A DNA stretch of 64,000 nt from Maribacter cobaltidurans (GCF_002269385.1 NZ_CP022957.1:3153001-3217000); one strand, 5' to 3'. Shown: positions 15,840 through 24,102, counted from the stretch's first letter. A program made the numbers and translations. Notes: generated from the sequence alone by a model not told the origin.

Positions 15840-16934
15840 TTAAAAATACTTGATGGGATTTGTTATACTTTCCGATAAACGGACTGCAAAATTAGGAATT
15901 TTTTCCGTAAGATAATCAACTAAAAGGTTTTTTGTAAACTGCTCAGTTTCAAAGTGTCCAATATCAGCAATTACCATTTTATTTTCAGCCTCATAAAACT
16001 GGTGATATTTCACATCTGCGGTTACGAAAACATCAGCACCTGCAGCTTTTGCGGCACCTATGGCAAATGCGCCACTGCCGCCCAAAACCGCTACTTTTTT
16101 AATGGGTTTGTTCCTTAATGCCGAATGCCTTACAACTTGTGCGTCCATTGTTTTTTTTAAATGTCTTAAAAAGGACATTTCCGGTAAGGCTTCCTTCAAT
16201 TCCCCAATCATTCCCATACCTAAATTTTGGTTTTTGTTTTCTAAGGAATATATTTCATAAGCCACTTCCTCATAGGGGTGATATTCCATTAGGGCACTCA
16301 AAATATTCTTTTCAGAGGATTTAAGGTAGGTTACGGAGAACATAGTTTCCGTTTCAAAGTGGGTCTTTCCTATTTCCCCAATGGTAGGGTTACTATTCTC
16401 CCCGGCCTTAAAACTTCCTGTACCTTCAAGGGAGAAGCTACAGTTGCTATAGTTTCCAATATTTCCTGCACCGGCCTCAAAAAGTTTTTCTTTTAGATGG
16501 TCCGCACTAGCGGTGGGTATATACGTATTGAGCTTCCTGATAGTATTCTTTTTAGGAATCAGTATTTGCGTATTTGTAAGGCCTAATACTTCACAAATTT
16601 TTGCATTGACCCCATTTGGAGAGTTGTCCAAGGCAGTATGTATCGCATAAATGCCAATATTGTTCTGAATTGCCTTTAAAACAGTTCTCTCAACATAGTT
16701 TTTCCCTGTAATTTTTTTTAATCCGTTAAAAATAATGGGGTGAAAACTTACGATAAGGTTACAGTCGTTTTCGATTGCCTCGTCCACCACACATTCTATA
16801 GTATCCAAGGTCACCAAAATACCATTTACCGTCATAGAACTGTCCCCAACCAAGAGGCCTACATTGTCAAAATCCTCCCCATGGTCCAAGGGAGCAAGTT
16901 CTTCCAGAATTTGGGCAACTGTTTTAACCGTCAT
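15840..16934 (-). CDS. Nif3-like dinuclear metal centre hexameric protein (YbgI family)
   Basis: This is a 364-residue member of the NIF3 family, which forms hexameric toroids with a two-metal site. Metal ligands are visible in SFHPIIFNGLK, IHTALDNSPNGVN and the late GHFETEQ motif. The insert between the two halves, about residues 125-240, forms the PII-like middle domain of longer family members. Function is unsettled; GTP cyclohydrolase I type 2 has been used as a name. I prefer the ATG at 16934 over a TTG six bases upstream. A good promoter (TTTG-N18-TATCTTTG) precedes it, and the -33 box overlaps the lpxK start codon on the other strand. Confidence 0.9.
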   Translation of the reverse strand: MTVKTVAQILEELAPLDHGEDFDNVGLLVGDSSMTVNGILVTLDTIECVVDEAIENDCNLIVSFHPIIFNGLKKITGKNYVERTVLKAIQNNIGIYAIHTALDNSPNGVNAKICEVLGLTNTQILIPKKNTIRKLNTYIPTASADHLKEKLFEAGAGNIGNYSNCSFSLEGTGSFKAGENSNPTIGEIGKTHFETETMFSVTYLKSSEKNILSALMEYHPYEEVAYEIYSLENKNQNLGMGMIGELKEALPEMSFLRHLKKTMDAQVVRHSALRNKPIKKVAVLGGSGAFAIGAAKAAGADVFVTADVKYHQFYEAENKMVIADIGHFETEQFTKNLLVDYLTEKIPNFAVRLSESITNPIKYF

Positions 16935-16956
16935 TTTCAATAAATTATAAGGTGGT

Positions 16957-16986
16957 CAAAGATAAAATATTATAATTTCGTTCAAA
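16957..16986 (-). promoter_or_regulatory. Promoter of the Nif3-DUF164 operon
   Basis: Read on the minus strand: TTTG (16986-16983), an 18-base spacer, then TATCTTTG (16964-16957). Both match the Bacteroidota consensus. The -33 box shares one base with the lpxK ATG. Confidence 0.75.
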
Positions 16987-17993
16987 TGCAACTGCTTAGA
17001 AAACTTCTTTTTCCATTTTCCTTACTTTATGGGGCTGTGGTCCATATACGTAATTTTTTGTACGATAGGAATATTTTGATTTCTAAAAAGTTCGATGTAA
17101 CTACCATTTGTATTGGCAACTTAAGTGTAGGAGGGACGGGCAAAACTCCGATGACGGAGTTTCTTATCGAATTATTACAACCTCATTACAAAATTGCCGT
17201 TTTAAGTAGGGGCTATAGAAGAAAATCAGCTGGCTTTGTACTTGCAAATGAAAGCACCACGGTGGAGGAACTAGGGGATGAACCTTTTCAAATTCATCAA
17301 AAGTTCAAGGACACTACTGTGGCCGTAGACGCAAATAGGAGAGAGGGCATTAAGAAATTGTCCGAACAGGTGAGCCCTAATCTCATTTTGTTGGATGATG
17401 CCTACCAACATAGAAAGGTTAAACCGGATTTTTCTCTCTTGTTAACATCATTTGGTGATCTGTATGTAGATGATTGGTATTTGCCTACAGGCAATTTGCG
17501 AGATAGTAAAAAGGCGGCTGGAAGGGCTCATGTTATCATTGTAACCAAGTGCCCGCAAGGTCTATCCGAAGATGACCAAGAGCGGATCAAGAAAAAATTA
17601 AAACCAAAAAAACACCAAAAAGTACTTTTTAGCTATTTGGAATATGACAATATGGTCCATGGGCATTTGCACCAATTGGAAGTAGAGGAGCTAAAAGGAA
17701 GGAAAATTACTTTGGTAACTGGGATAGCCAATCCTGTGCCTTTGGTAAACCATCTAAAAAATATGGGATTGGACCTGGATCATTTAGCCTTTGGCGACCA
17801 TCACTTTTTTTCTGAAAGGGAAGTAGAAACTCTTAAGAAGAAAGAGATTATTGTGACTACGGAAAAGGACTATGTACGGTTGGGAAAAGGAATCCCCAAT
17901 CTTTATTATTTACAGGTAAAACATAGGTTTATGGATGATGGGAAACAAATGATTTCAGAAGCGCTTCAAGAAATTATGAAAGGGAAGTCCTGA
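16986..17993 (+). CDS. lpxK: Tetraacyldisaccharide 4'-kinase
   Basis: LpxK phosphorylates the 4' position of the lipid A disaccharide precursor at the inner membrane, the sixth step of the Raetz pathway. The P-loop GNLSVGGTGKTPMTEFLIEL is clear near residues 42-61. Other family segments are SRGYRR, GDEPFQIHQKF, NRREGIKKL, LLDDAYQHRKVKPDFSLLL and the ending TTEKDYVRLG. An N-terminal hydrophobic anchor (about residues 5-23) fits membrane attachment. The length of 335 residues is normal. A near-consensus -7 box (TAATTTCG, 16973-16980) lies just five bases before the ATG. The 3' end overlaps the convergent hybrid kinase gene by 20 bp. Confidence 0.95.
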   Translation: MQLLRKLLFPFSLLYGAVVHIRNFLYDRNILISKKFDVTTICIGNLSVGGTGKTPMTEFLIELLQPHYKIAVLSRGYRRKSAGFVLANESTTVEELGDEPFQIHQKFKDTTVAVDANRREGIKKLSEQVSPNLILLDDAYQHRKVKPDFSLLLTSFGDLYVDDWYLPTGNLRDSKKAAGRAHVIIVTKCPQGLSEDDQERIKKKLKPKKHQKVLFSYLEYDNMVHGHLHQLEVEELKGRKITLVTGIANPVPLVNHLKNMGLDLDHLAFGDHHFFSEREVETLKKKEIIVTTEKDYVRLGKGIPNLYYLQVKHRFMDDGKQMISEALQEIMKGKS

Positions 17994-20193
17994 TTTTCTT
18001 GTCGAATATATTTTCACCAATTTTTTGATAGAAGATTTCAGGCTTAAAAGGCTTGGTGATTACATCGTTGCAACCGGCAGCGTAAAAGCTTTCTACACTA
18101 TCGTCCAAAGAAATGGCGGTCAACGCAATGATTGGAGTCTGTTGGTCAAATTTTCTAATCTGTATGGTTGCTTCTTCCCCACTAATGCCCGGCATATGAA
18201 TATCCATTAATATCGCATCATAAACGTTCTCCTGTGACAAGGTCACGGCTTCTTCACCACTGCTGGCTATGTCACAGGAAATGTCCTTTTTGTTGAGCAT
18301 TTTCTTGGTAATCACCTGATTGATCTTATTGTCCTCAACTACCAAAATGTGTAGTCCTTTAAAGTCATAATCACCTTTTGTGATTTCAAAAGACACTTCA
18401 TCCAAAAGATCGTCCTTACTTGTCATATCAATTTCGAAGATAAAGGAACTTCCTTCACCCAGCTTGCTCTTGAGTTCAATTTCACTTTCAAACAGACCCA
18501 AAAGACTTTTTACAATGGTTAGCCCAAGACCTGTACCACCGTACTCCCTGTTTATTTGTATTGATCCTTGCTCAAATCCGTCAAAAATACTTTGCTGTTT
18601 TTCCTTGGAAATACCTATACCGTTATCTTTAATTTCAAAATAAACGGTGACGTTCTCCCCATTTTTTTCCTTCAATCTGCAAATTACCTCGACAATACCA
18701 CCTCGGGTAAATTTTATGGCATTACCAATGAGGTTCATAAAAACTTGGGAAAGCTTCAAAGGGTCGCTCATTAGGTGATTTGGGATTTCATTGTCATAAT
18801 CCAAAATCAATCTGGTCTTATTTTCCTTAGCACTTTGCTGCAGGGAATCCATCACTTCATTGATGACCTTTTTAAGGTTGAACTCCATATTCAAGGGTTC
18901 TAGCTTGTTGGCATCAATCTTATTGATGTGTAAAATATCGTTTATAAAATTCAACAGATAATCTCCAGAAAACTTCAGGGCTTTTAAATGTTCTTTTTGG
19001 TGATCCGCAGGGTTTTCTTCCAACAGTAGGTGTGTGAGCCCCGTTACGGCATAAAGAGGTGTTCTTAACTCATGGCTCACAGTGGAAAGAAAGTTTGTCT
19101 TTGCCTCCATGGCCTGTACCGCCCCATCCCTGGCTACTTGTAACTCTTGATTTTTTGTCTGTAGAAGGTCGTTTGTTTTTAATTTAATCTGGTTATTTCT
19201 ATAAAGGGAAACTGCCAATAGGGAAATAATAATTAAAAAAGCGGAGGTTAAAATCAATGTTAATTCCGATCGGTTTTGCGATTCCTTTAATTCTTGAATG
19301 GTTCCGTCCTGTCTTGCAATTAATTCTGTCTTGTAGTCATCCCTAATCTTATCTGCCGTTTTAGCTTCTACCTTTACTTTGTCAATGGTAAATAGGGAGT
19401 CCTGTATTTTCAATAAGTTCTGACTATTGGCCCAAGCCTTTTGGTAGGCTCCTAACTGGCTATATACTTTGGAAAGTAAACGGTTTGCCTTTCTGATTTC
19501 TAAAAAAAAGCTATTGGCATTGGCCAAGGCCAGTGCCTCTTCGGCATTTTTGGCACTTTCCTCAAAATTTTCGGTTTTGAAATATAATTGCGCCAAACCC
19601 AGATAGGCTCGAGTGGACAAATAGTTTTTTTCGTAAATATCAGTGTTGACAATTAAGGAATTCAGATTTTTTGCCGCACTATCATATTTTTCTAACTTCA
19701 TGTATACCAGAGCTTCGGTAAGCAAAATGTTGTTGAAAAAATTTCGGTCATTGTTAAGCTGTTTTGCTTCATTCAACATAAACAGTGCTTGATAGCTTTG
19801 GTCTGCCCTAAAGAGTAATGTGGCCTCAATATATTTATGTATGGCATCTCCATAGGGATAGGCAATATCCGTAAGCAATACGCTTGCACGATCCCAATAA
19901 AATTGTGTGTCACTTTCCTTATCCAATTGGAGGTAAAGTAGTGCAAGTTCATGATAACAGTCGATCAACCCTTTGACGTCTTCTTCTTCCTCCGCTTCTT
20001 CTGCCGCTTTGTCCAAAGTTTCCAAAGCTAGATCGATTTTATTTTGGTTTCTTAGTTTACGGGCTTCGTCAAAATAGGGGTCCATATTCCTTACGGGTAC
20101 AGAATCTTGGGAAAAAAGAGGTGGTGCCGCTACTAGCAAAAGAAATAGTGGGAGAAGGGTTAAAAGTTTTTTATGAAAGTAATTCTTTCTCAA
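17974..20193 (-). CDS. TPR-containing hybrid sensor histidine kinase with receiver domain
   Basis: This is a 739-residue membrane signalling protein. A signal peptide (ends near LFSQ) is followed by a periplasmic region of tetratricopeptide-like helices (about residues 30-290). One membrane helix comes next (about 310-330, LTLILTSAFLIIISLLAVSL), then a short coiled coil. The HisKA domain has the phospho-accepting His in FLSTVSHELRTPLY near residue 373. The ATPase domain shows NLIGNAIKFTRGG, DNGIGISKEKQ and GGTGLGLTIVKSLL. A C-terminal receiver follows, with its acceptor Asp in ILMDIHMPG near residue 665. The start is TTG, and TTGA overlaps the gapA stop codon, so the two genes are translationally coupled. 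The signal sensed is unknown. Confidence 0.93.
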   Translation of the reverse strand: MRKNYFHKKLLTLLPLFLLLVAAPPLFSQDSVPVRNMDPYFDEARKLRNQNKIDLALETLDKAAEEAEEEEDVKGLIDCYHELALLYLQLDKESDTQFYWDRASVLLTDIAYPYGDAIHKYIEATLLFRADQSYQALFMLNEAKQLNNDRNFFNNILLTEALVYMKLEKYDSAAKNLNSLIVNTDIYEKNYLSTRAYLGLAQLYFKTENFEESAKNAEEALALANANSFFLEIRKANRLLSKVYSQLGAYQKAWANSQNLLKIQDSLFTIDKVKVEAKTADKIRDDYKTELIARQDGTIQELKESQNRSELTLILTSAFLIIISLLAVSLYRNNQIKLKTNDLLQTKNQELQVARDGAVQAMEAKTNFLSTVSHELRTPLYAVTGLTHLLLEENPADHQKEHLKALKFSGDYLLNFINDILHINKIDANKLEPLNMEFNLKKVINEVMDSLQQSAKENKTRLILDYDNEIPNHLMSDPLKLSQVFMNLIGNAIKFTRGGIVEVICRLKEKNGENVTVYFEIKDNGIGISKEKQQSIFDGFEQGSIQINREYGGTGLGLTIVKSLLGLFESEIELKSKLGEGSSFIFEIDMTSKDDLLDEVSFEITKGDYDFKGLHILVVEDNKINQVITKKMLNKKDISCDIASSGEEAVTLSQENVYDAILMDIHMPGISGEEATIQIRKFDQQTPIIALTAISLDDSVESFYAAGCNDVITKPFKPEIFYQKIGENIFDKKIRTSLS

Positions 20194-21200
20194 ACGTACT
20201 TTTTAGTTACCATTAAATTTATAAGGTCTATAATTCTGCTGCTATATCCAGTTTCATTATCATACCAACCTATAATTTTTACCATCCTACCAATAACAGA
20301 GGTCATTAGAGAATCAAACGTACAAGAATAGGAACTATTGTTTATATCAATAGATACTATTGGGTCCTCTGTGTAGTAAAGAATGTTCTTTAGTTCATTT
20401 TTGGACGCCTTTTCAAAAGTATCATTAATTTCTTTAATGGAGGTATTTCTTGCCACATTGAAAGTAATGTCTGTCAAAGAACCATTGGGAACGGGAACCC
20501 GTATTCCACAACCACCAATTACATCCTCCAGCTCTGGAAAGATACTGGTCAAGGCTTTTGCAGCTCCTGTCGTAGTCGGTACTATGGATTGACCGGCCGC
20601 CCTTGCTCTTCTTAAATCCTTGTGGGGCTGATCATGTAGGCTTTGATCGGAAGTATAGGAATGGATTGTTGTAATGTAGGCTTGCTCTATACCACAAAGG
20701 TCATTTATAACCTTTATCATTGGTGCGGCATTGTTGGTGGTACAAGAGGCGTTGGATATAATATGGTCCCTTTCGGTTAATATGTGCTCATTTATGCCAT
20801 ATACTATCATTTTGATATCTTGGTCTGTTGGCGGTACTGAAAGAATAACTTTTTTCGCCCCATTTTTAAGGTGATGTTCCAAGCTGGACCGGGTTTTGAA
20901 TTTCCCTGTACATTCAACCACCAAATCTATCTTGCTAGCTCCCCAATTAATATCCTTGGGATGCGATTGGTTTGTAAGGGTTACTTTCGCCCCGTTTATC
21001 ACAAGATAGTTTTCCGTAAAGTCTACCGTACCTTTAAAAACACCGTGAATACTGTCGTACTTAAGTAAGTGGGAAAGAGTTTGAGCGTCAGCGAGATCAT
21101 TTATTGCGACGACCTGGATATTAGGATGGTTTTGAATAAGCCTAAATAAGGTTCTGCCTATTCTTCCAAAACCATTGATTCCTATTTTTATTTTTTCCAT
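20190..21200 (-). CDS. gap: Glyceraldehyde-3-phosphate dehydrogenase, type I
   Basis: This enzyme oxidises glyceraldehyde 3-phosphate to 1,3-bisphosphoglycerate, or the reverse in gluconeogenesis. The NAD-binding motif INGFGRIGRTLFR is at residues 8-20, with the cofactor-selecting Asp in INDLAD. The catalytic C153 lies in SNASCTTNN and its partner H180 in TTIHSYTSDQ, with the usual 27-residue spacing. GWYDNETGYSSRI closes the protein. At 336 residues it is full length. Unusually, its stop codon overlaps the TTG start of a large hybrid histidine kinase, so a metabolic gene leads a signalling gene in one transcript. It may be one of several gap paralogues; no other glycolytic gene is nearby. 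Confidence 0.95.
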   Translation of the reverse strand: MEKIKIGINGFGRIGRTLFRLIQNHPNIQVVAINDLADAQTLSHLLKYDSIHGVFKGTVDFTENYLVINGAKVTLTNQSHPKDINWGASKIDLVVECTGKFKTRSSLEHHLKNGAKKVILSVPPTDQDIKMIVYGINEHILTERDHIISNASCTTNNAAPMIKVINDLCGIEQAYITTIHSYTSDQSLHDQPHKDLRRARAAGQSIVPTTTGAAKALTSIFPELEDVIGGCGIRVPVPNGSLTDITFNVARNTSIKEINDTFEKASKNELKNILYYTEDPIVSIDINNSSYSCTFDSLMTSVIGRMVKIIGWYDNETGYSSRIIDLINLMVTKKYV

Positions 21201-21260
21201 TGGTTGGGCAATTAAATTGAATTCTTTACGGATTTCAATTTATAACAAGGAATTCAAGAT

Positions 21261-22136
21261 TTAATCTATATGTTTATGTGCTTTGTAAGAAGATCTTACC
21301 AAAGCCCCACTTTCTACGTGCCTAAATCCCATTTCAAGCCCAATCTCCTCGTACTTTTTAAATTGATCAGGAGTAATGAATTCTTTAACTGGAAGATGCT
21401 TTTTAGAAGGTTGTAAATATTGTCCAATGGTCACTACATCAACGTTCACGTCCCTTAAATCTTGCATGGTCTGAATCACTTCTTCTTCCAGCTCTCCAAG
21501 ACCCAACATAATACCAGATTTTGTCCTGTTTACACCATTGGCACGCAAATACCTTAATACTTCCAGGCTTCGTTCATATTTAGCTTGTATTCGTACTTCC
21601 CTTGTTAATCGTTTAACGGTTTCCATATTGTGGGAAACAACTTCAGGGGAAACTTGAATAATCCTGTCCAAATGTTTTTCAATACCTTGAAAATCCGGAA
21701 TTAGGGTTTCCAAAGTCGTATTCGAGTTCATTCTTCTAATGGCTTTCACCGTTTCTGCCCAAATGATTGACCCCATATCTTTCAGGTCATCTCGGTCTAC
21801 CGAAGTAATAACGGCATGTTTTATGCCCATTATTTTAATGGAACGGGCTACTTTCTCCGGTTCCGCCCAATCCACATTTTCTGGACGTCCGGTCTTAACA
21901 CCGCAAAAACCACAAGATCTTGTGCAAATATTTCCAAGAATCATAAAGGTGGCGGTTCCCTCTCCCCAACATTCGCCCATATTTGGACAACTCCCTGATG
22001 TACAAATCGTATGTAAATCATACTTCTCCACCAAACCACGGAGTTGGGTATATTTTTTTCCTGTAGGAAGTTTTACCCTTAACCATTTTGGTTTTCCCTT
22101 GGGAGGTGCCACATTTTCTTTAACTGCTACGGACAT
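21261..22136 (-). CDS. lipA: Lipoyl synthase
   Basis: LipA is a radical-SAM enzyme that inserts two sulfur atoms into protein-bound octanoyl groups to make lipoyl cofactors. Both iron-sulfur sites are complete: the auxiliary cluster C45, C50, C56 (CTSGSCPNMGEC) and the radical-SAM cluster C71, C75, C78 (CTRSCGFC). The conserved ending RSSYKA, which donates a serine ligand, is also there. At 291 residues it is of normal size. A -7 promoter box (TATATTTG on the minus strand, 22158-22151) lies 14 bases before the ATG, so it has its own promoter behind the upstream sigma factor gene. No lipB is visible nearby. Confidence 0.97.
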   Translation of the reverse strand: MSVAVKENVAPPKGKPKWLRVKLPTGKKYTQLRGLVEKYDLHTICTSGSCPNMGECWGEGTATFMILGNICTRSCGFCGVKTGRPENVDWAEPEKVARSIKIMGIKHAVITSVDRDDLKDMGSIIWAETVKAIRRMNSNTTLETLIPDFQGIEKHLDRIIQVSPEVVSHNMETVKRLTREVRIQAKYERSLEVLRYLRANGVNRTKSGIMLGLGELEEEVIQTMQDLRDVNVDVVTIGQYLQPSKKHLPVKEFITPDQFKKYEEIGLEMGFRHVESGALVRSSYKAHKHID

Positions 22137-22150
22137 GCCTATTTTTTTTA

Positions 22151-22158
22151 CAAATATA
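22151..22158 (-). promoter_or_regulatory. -7 promoter box of lipA
   Basis: CAAATATA on the plus strand reads TATATTTG on the minus strand, an exact match, 14 bases before the ATG. No -33 TTTG was found at the usual distance. Confidence 0.55.
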
Positions 22159-22226
22159 CGAAGTAAATAGTGTAATGCTGAATGTTGGATATAGACTGAA
22201 ATGAAATCAATGTAGGTCTAATTTCC

Positions 22227-22778
22227 CTAACTTTTGTTTCTAATAATTTCGGCCAAGAGCTTTTTTGCCCTAAGTATTTTTACTTTGATATTATTGATCG
22301 GCTCGTTAAGTTTTTCCGCAATATCTGCGTAACTAAGCTCGTTGAAGTATCTAAGGTTTATGACTTCCTGATAGTGGGGTTTTAGACTTTTAATGTCACG
22401 AAGTAAATTGGCCAAGTTTTGTTCTTGTATAAGTTGGTCCTCCATGGACAAGGCATCGTCATATACTCCTTTTATAGCATCCTCATTTCTTTGAGAGTCC
22501 AAAAGATTTTTCTTTCTTTTTCTGACCAGATCAATATGAATGTTTTTGGATATGGTAATCAACCAAGTTTTAAAAGAAAATCTATCATCGTAAGTGTTTA
22601 TTTTATCAAAAGCCTTGGAGAACGTTTGGATGGTAATGTCCTCCGCATCATTTTCGTTTTCGGTGCGTTTTAGCTGAAAACCATAAACATCGTTCCAAAA
22701 TCTATCCAGTAATCTACTGAAGGCTATCTGATTGCCTTCTTTGGCCCTGATGATAATGTCATTAACGTCTTCTGTCAA
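22227..22778 (-). CDS. RNA polymerase sigma factor, sigma-70 (ECF) family
   Basis: This is a 183-residue alternative sigma factor. Region 2 is seen as AFSRLLDRFWNDVYGFQLKR, ENDAEDITIQTFSKAFDKI and SFKTWLITISKNIHIDLVRK. Region 4 has the helix-turn-helix LSYADIAEKLNEPINNIKVK. The start is TTG at 22778; no ATG precedes region 2. The 66-residue Cys-rich membrane protein gene ends 29 bases upstream on the same strand and probably shares its transcript. lipA follows but has its own promoter box. No anti-sigma gene is next to it unless the small membrane protein acts as one (inference). Confidence 0.9.
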   Translation of the reverse strand: MTEDVNDIIIRAKEGNQIAFSRLLDRFWNDVYGFQLKRTENENDAEDITIQTFSKAFDKINTYDDRFSFKTWLITISKNIHIDLVRKRKKNLLDSQRNEDAIKGVYDDALSMEDQLIQEQNLANLLRDIKSLKPHYQEVINLRYFNELSYADIAEKLNEPINNIKVKILRAKKLLAEIIRNKS

Positions 22779-22807
22779 TAGTACTTGAAAAATTAAAAAG
22801 TTCCTGA

Positions 22808-23008
22808 TTAGGAAATGGCTTCATTTTTACACTCCTGTTCATCCGGTAATTTACCGCACATGCTACAAGCTTGTCCATCCTTATTTAGATAAGGACTTTG
22901 ACTGGCACATGTTCCTGCAAATTTTCCATCTTTCTTAGCCCAAAGTTTTATGGCGATTCCAGAAAATGCCAATGCCAAGAGTCCAACGGTGAGTAAAATA
23001 AGTTTCAT
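22808..23008 (-). CDS. Small cysteine-rich membrane or secreted protein
   Basis: This is a 66-residue protein with one N-terminal hydrophobic helix (LILLTVGLLALAFSGIAIKL) followed by a basic stretch and a short tail with four cysteines: C34, then ACSMCG and a last EC. The spacing could form a metal site or disulfides. I recall similar short proteins in other flavobacteria but cannot name a family. It is first in a likely pair with the sigma factor at 22227. An 18-bp motif shared with the anti-sigma upstream region (23035-23052) lies 26 bases before its ATG. This suggests control by the SigK-like factor (inference). Confidence 0.65.
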   Translation of the reverse strand: MKLILLTVGLLALAFSGIAIKLWAKKDGKFAGTCASQSPYLNKDGQACSMCGKLPDEQECKNEAIS

Positions 23009-23034
23009 CTGTTCAAATTTCGTTTTTATGTTTT

Positions 23035-23052
23035 GGTCAGATATAATTTGCC
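23035..23052 (-). promoter_or_regulatory. Copy 1 of a shared motif upstream of the Cys-rich protein
   Basis: On the minus strand GGCAAATTATATCTGACC, matching 16 of 18 bases of the motif at 24040-24057. It is a candidate promoter or operator recognised by the nearby ECF system. Confidence 0.5.
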
Positions 23053-23210
23053 ATCGGTCCTTTCATTGAGAATCGAGAATTTTTTTTGCTCAAATTATAA
23101 TCTATATACCATTTCTGATTAATGAGTCGTTTTTAAATCCCGCTTCTTTACACAACGGATAAAAAAATAACTATCATTCTTCACAGAATTTGCTTTAGCA
23201 CAAAGGTAAA

Positions 23211-23238
23211 AAAATAAAGCCCCAATTTACGGGGCTTT
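23211..23238 (-). terminator. Intrinsic terminator after the anti-sigma factor gene
   Basis: The stem AAAGCCCC / GGGGCTTT (23216-23223, 23231-23238) with a 7-base loop is followed on the minus strand by T-rich sequence (plus-strand A-run). It lies 25 bases after the stop codon at 23264. Confidence 0.85.
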
Positions 23239-23263
23239 AAGACTTCTTTATACTTTAAAAGTT

Positions 23264-24022
23264 CTAATAGGCAATATTCGCAACTATATTGTCCACAGAG
23301 GGAATTTGGTTGCCACCTTTAGGTTCTATAGTAATATAACCCATTGCATTTTCTGCATAAGGTAGCGCCAATAATTTTTGACTGTCACCGGCCTCTTCAA
23401 TAATACCCAAGTTCAACATTTCACCATTAACCTCTGCCCACATTTGAAAACATTGGTCTTCTGGAAGGTTTGGTAATTTACTCACGTTGATATAGGACAA
23501 CTTTTTAACCGGATTGATATAAGCAACTGCTTTTAACTCCTTAGCTTTTTTATTGCCATTTACATTGTATTTTTTTGTGCTAGGATTGTTCAGGACTATG
23601 AATTGATTCCTTACGTCCTCCAATTGTTGTTTCATATCTGCTTCTAGCAACTTGATCTTATTACTGACCATTGAATTTTCTTCCTGTAAATTCTGGTTTT
23701 GATCCCAATAAAAATAGGACGACCCGGCAAAGATTAAAGCCACAATGCTGGCAGCAATAGCGAACCTGAAGAATTTTTTTCTTCCAACCCGCTCGGATTT
23801 AATACGTGCCGTAATTTTTTCCTTCAATCCTTCCGGAGATTTGATGGCATGAAGTTTTGCAAAAATTTCCAAACTTTCCTGTAGTTCATTGTAAGCTTCC
23901 CTTACTTCTGGATACATGGCTATGTACTGTTCCACCTTTAATGTCTCCAAATCTGTAGTGGTCCCAAGTAGATAGTTCTCCAATAAATCGGTATCCAAGA
24001 ACTTTTTAATTTTATCTTTCAT
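23264..24022 (-). CDS. Anti-sigma factor, RskA (anti-sigma-K) C-terminal domain family
   Basis: This is a 252-residue transmembrane regulator. Residues 1-75 form the cytosolic helical sigma-binding part with the family ending LENYLLGTTTDLETLKVEQY. One membrane helix lies near residues 83-105, followed by a short coiled coil outside. The periplasmic RskA domain has AVAYINPVKKLSYINVSKLP, DQCFQMWAEVNGEMLNLGII and GYITIEPKGG. It lies 80 bases downstream of the SigK-like sigma gene on the same strand, and should hold that factor inactive at the membrane. A motif shared with the next gene downstream (24040-24057) lies 17 bases before its ATG, suggesting an extra, possibly autoregulated promoter. 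Confidence 0.9.
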   Translation of the reverse strand: MKDKIKKFLDTDLLENYLLGTTTDLETLKVEQYIAMYPEVREAYNELQESLEIFAKLHAIKSPEGLKEKITARIKSERVGRKKFFRFAIAASIVALIFAGSSYFYWDQNQNLQEENSMVSNKIKLLEADMKQQLEDVRNQFIVLNNPSTKKYNVNGNKKAKELKAVAYINPVKKLSYINVSKLPNLPEDQCFQMWAEVNGEMLNLGIIEEAGDSQKLLALPYAENAMGYITIEPKGGNQIPSVDNIVANIAY

Positions 24023-24039
24023 CTCTTATTTTTTAAATC

Positions 24040-24057
24040 GGTCAGATGTAATTTTCC
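24040..24057 (-). promoter_or_regulatory. Copy 2 of a shared motif upstream of the anti-sigma gene
   Basis: On the minus strand GGAAAATTACATCTGACC, 17 bases before the anti-sigma ATG. It shares 16 of 18 bases with 23035-23052 upstream of the Cys-rich protein. Confidence 0.5.
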
Positions 24058-24073
24058 AATAATCGTTTTGGTA

Positions 24074-24092
24074 CATAGCAATAGTTGCTATG
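24074..24092. repeat. Perfect hairpin between sigma and anti-sigma genes
   Basis: CATAGCAA-TAG-TTGCTATG forms an 8-bp stem with a 3-base loop, 10 bases after the sigma gene stop codon on the minus strand. No T-run follows. It may be an operator, an mRNA-processing or a stability element. Confidence 0.5.
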
Positions 24093-24102
24093 GCTCATTT
24101 AA

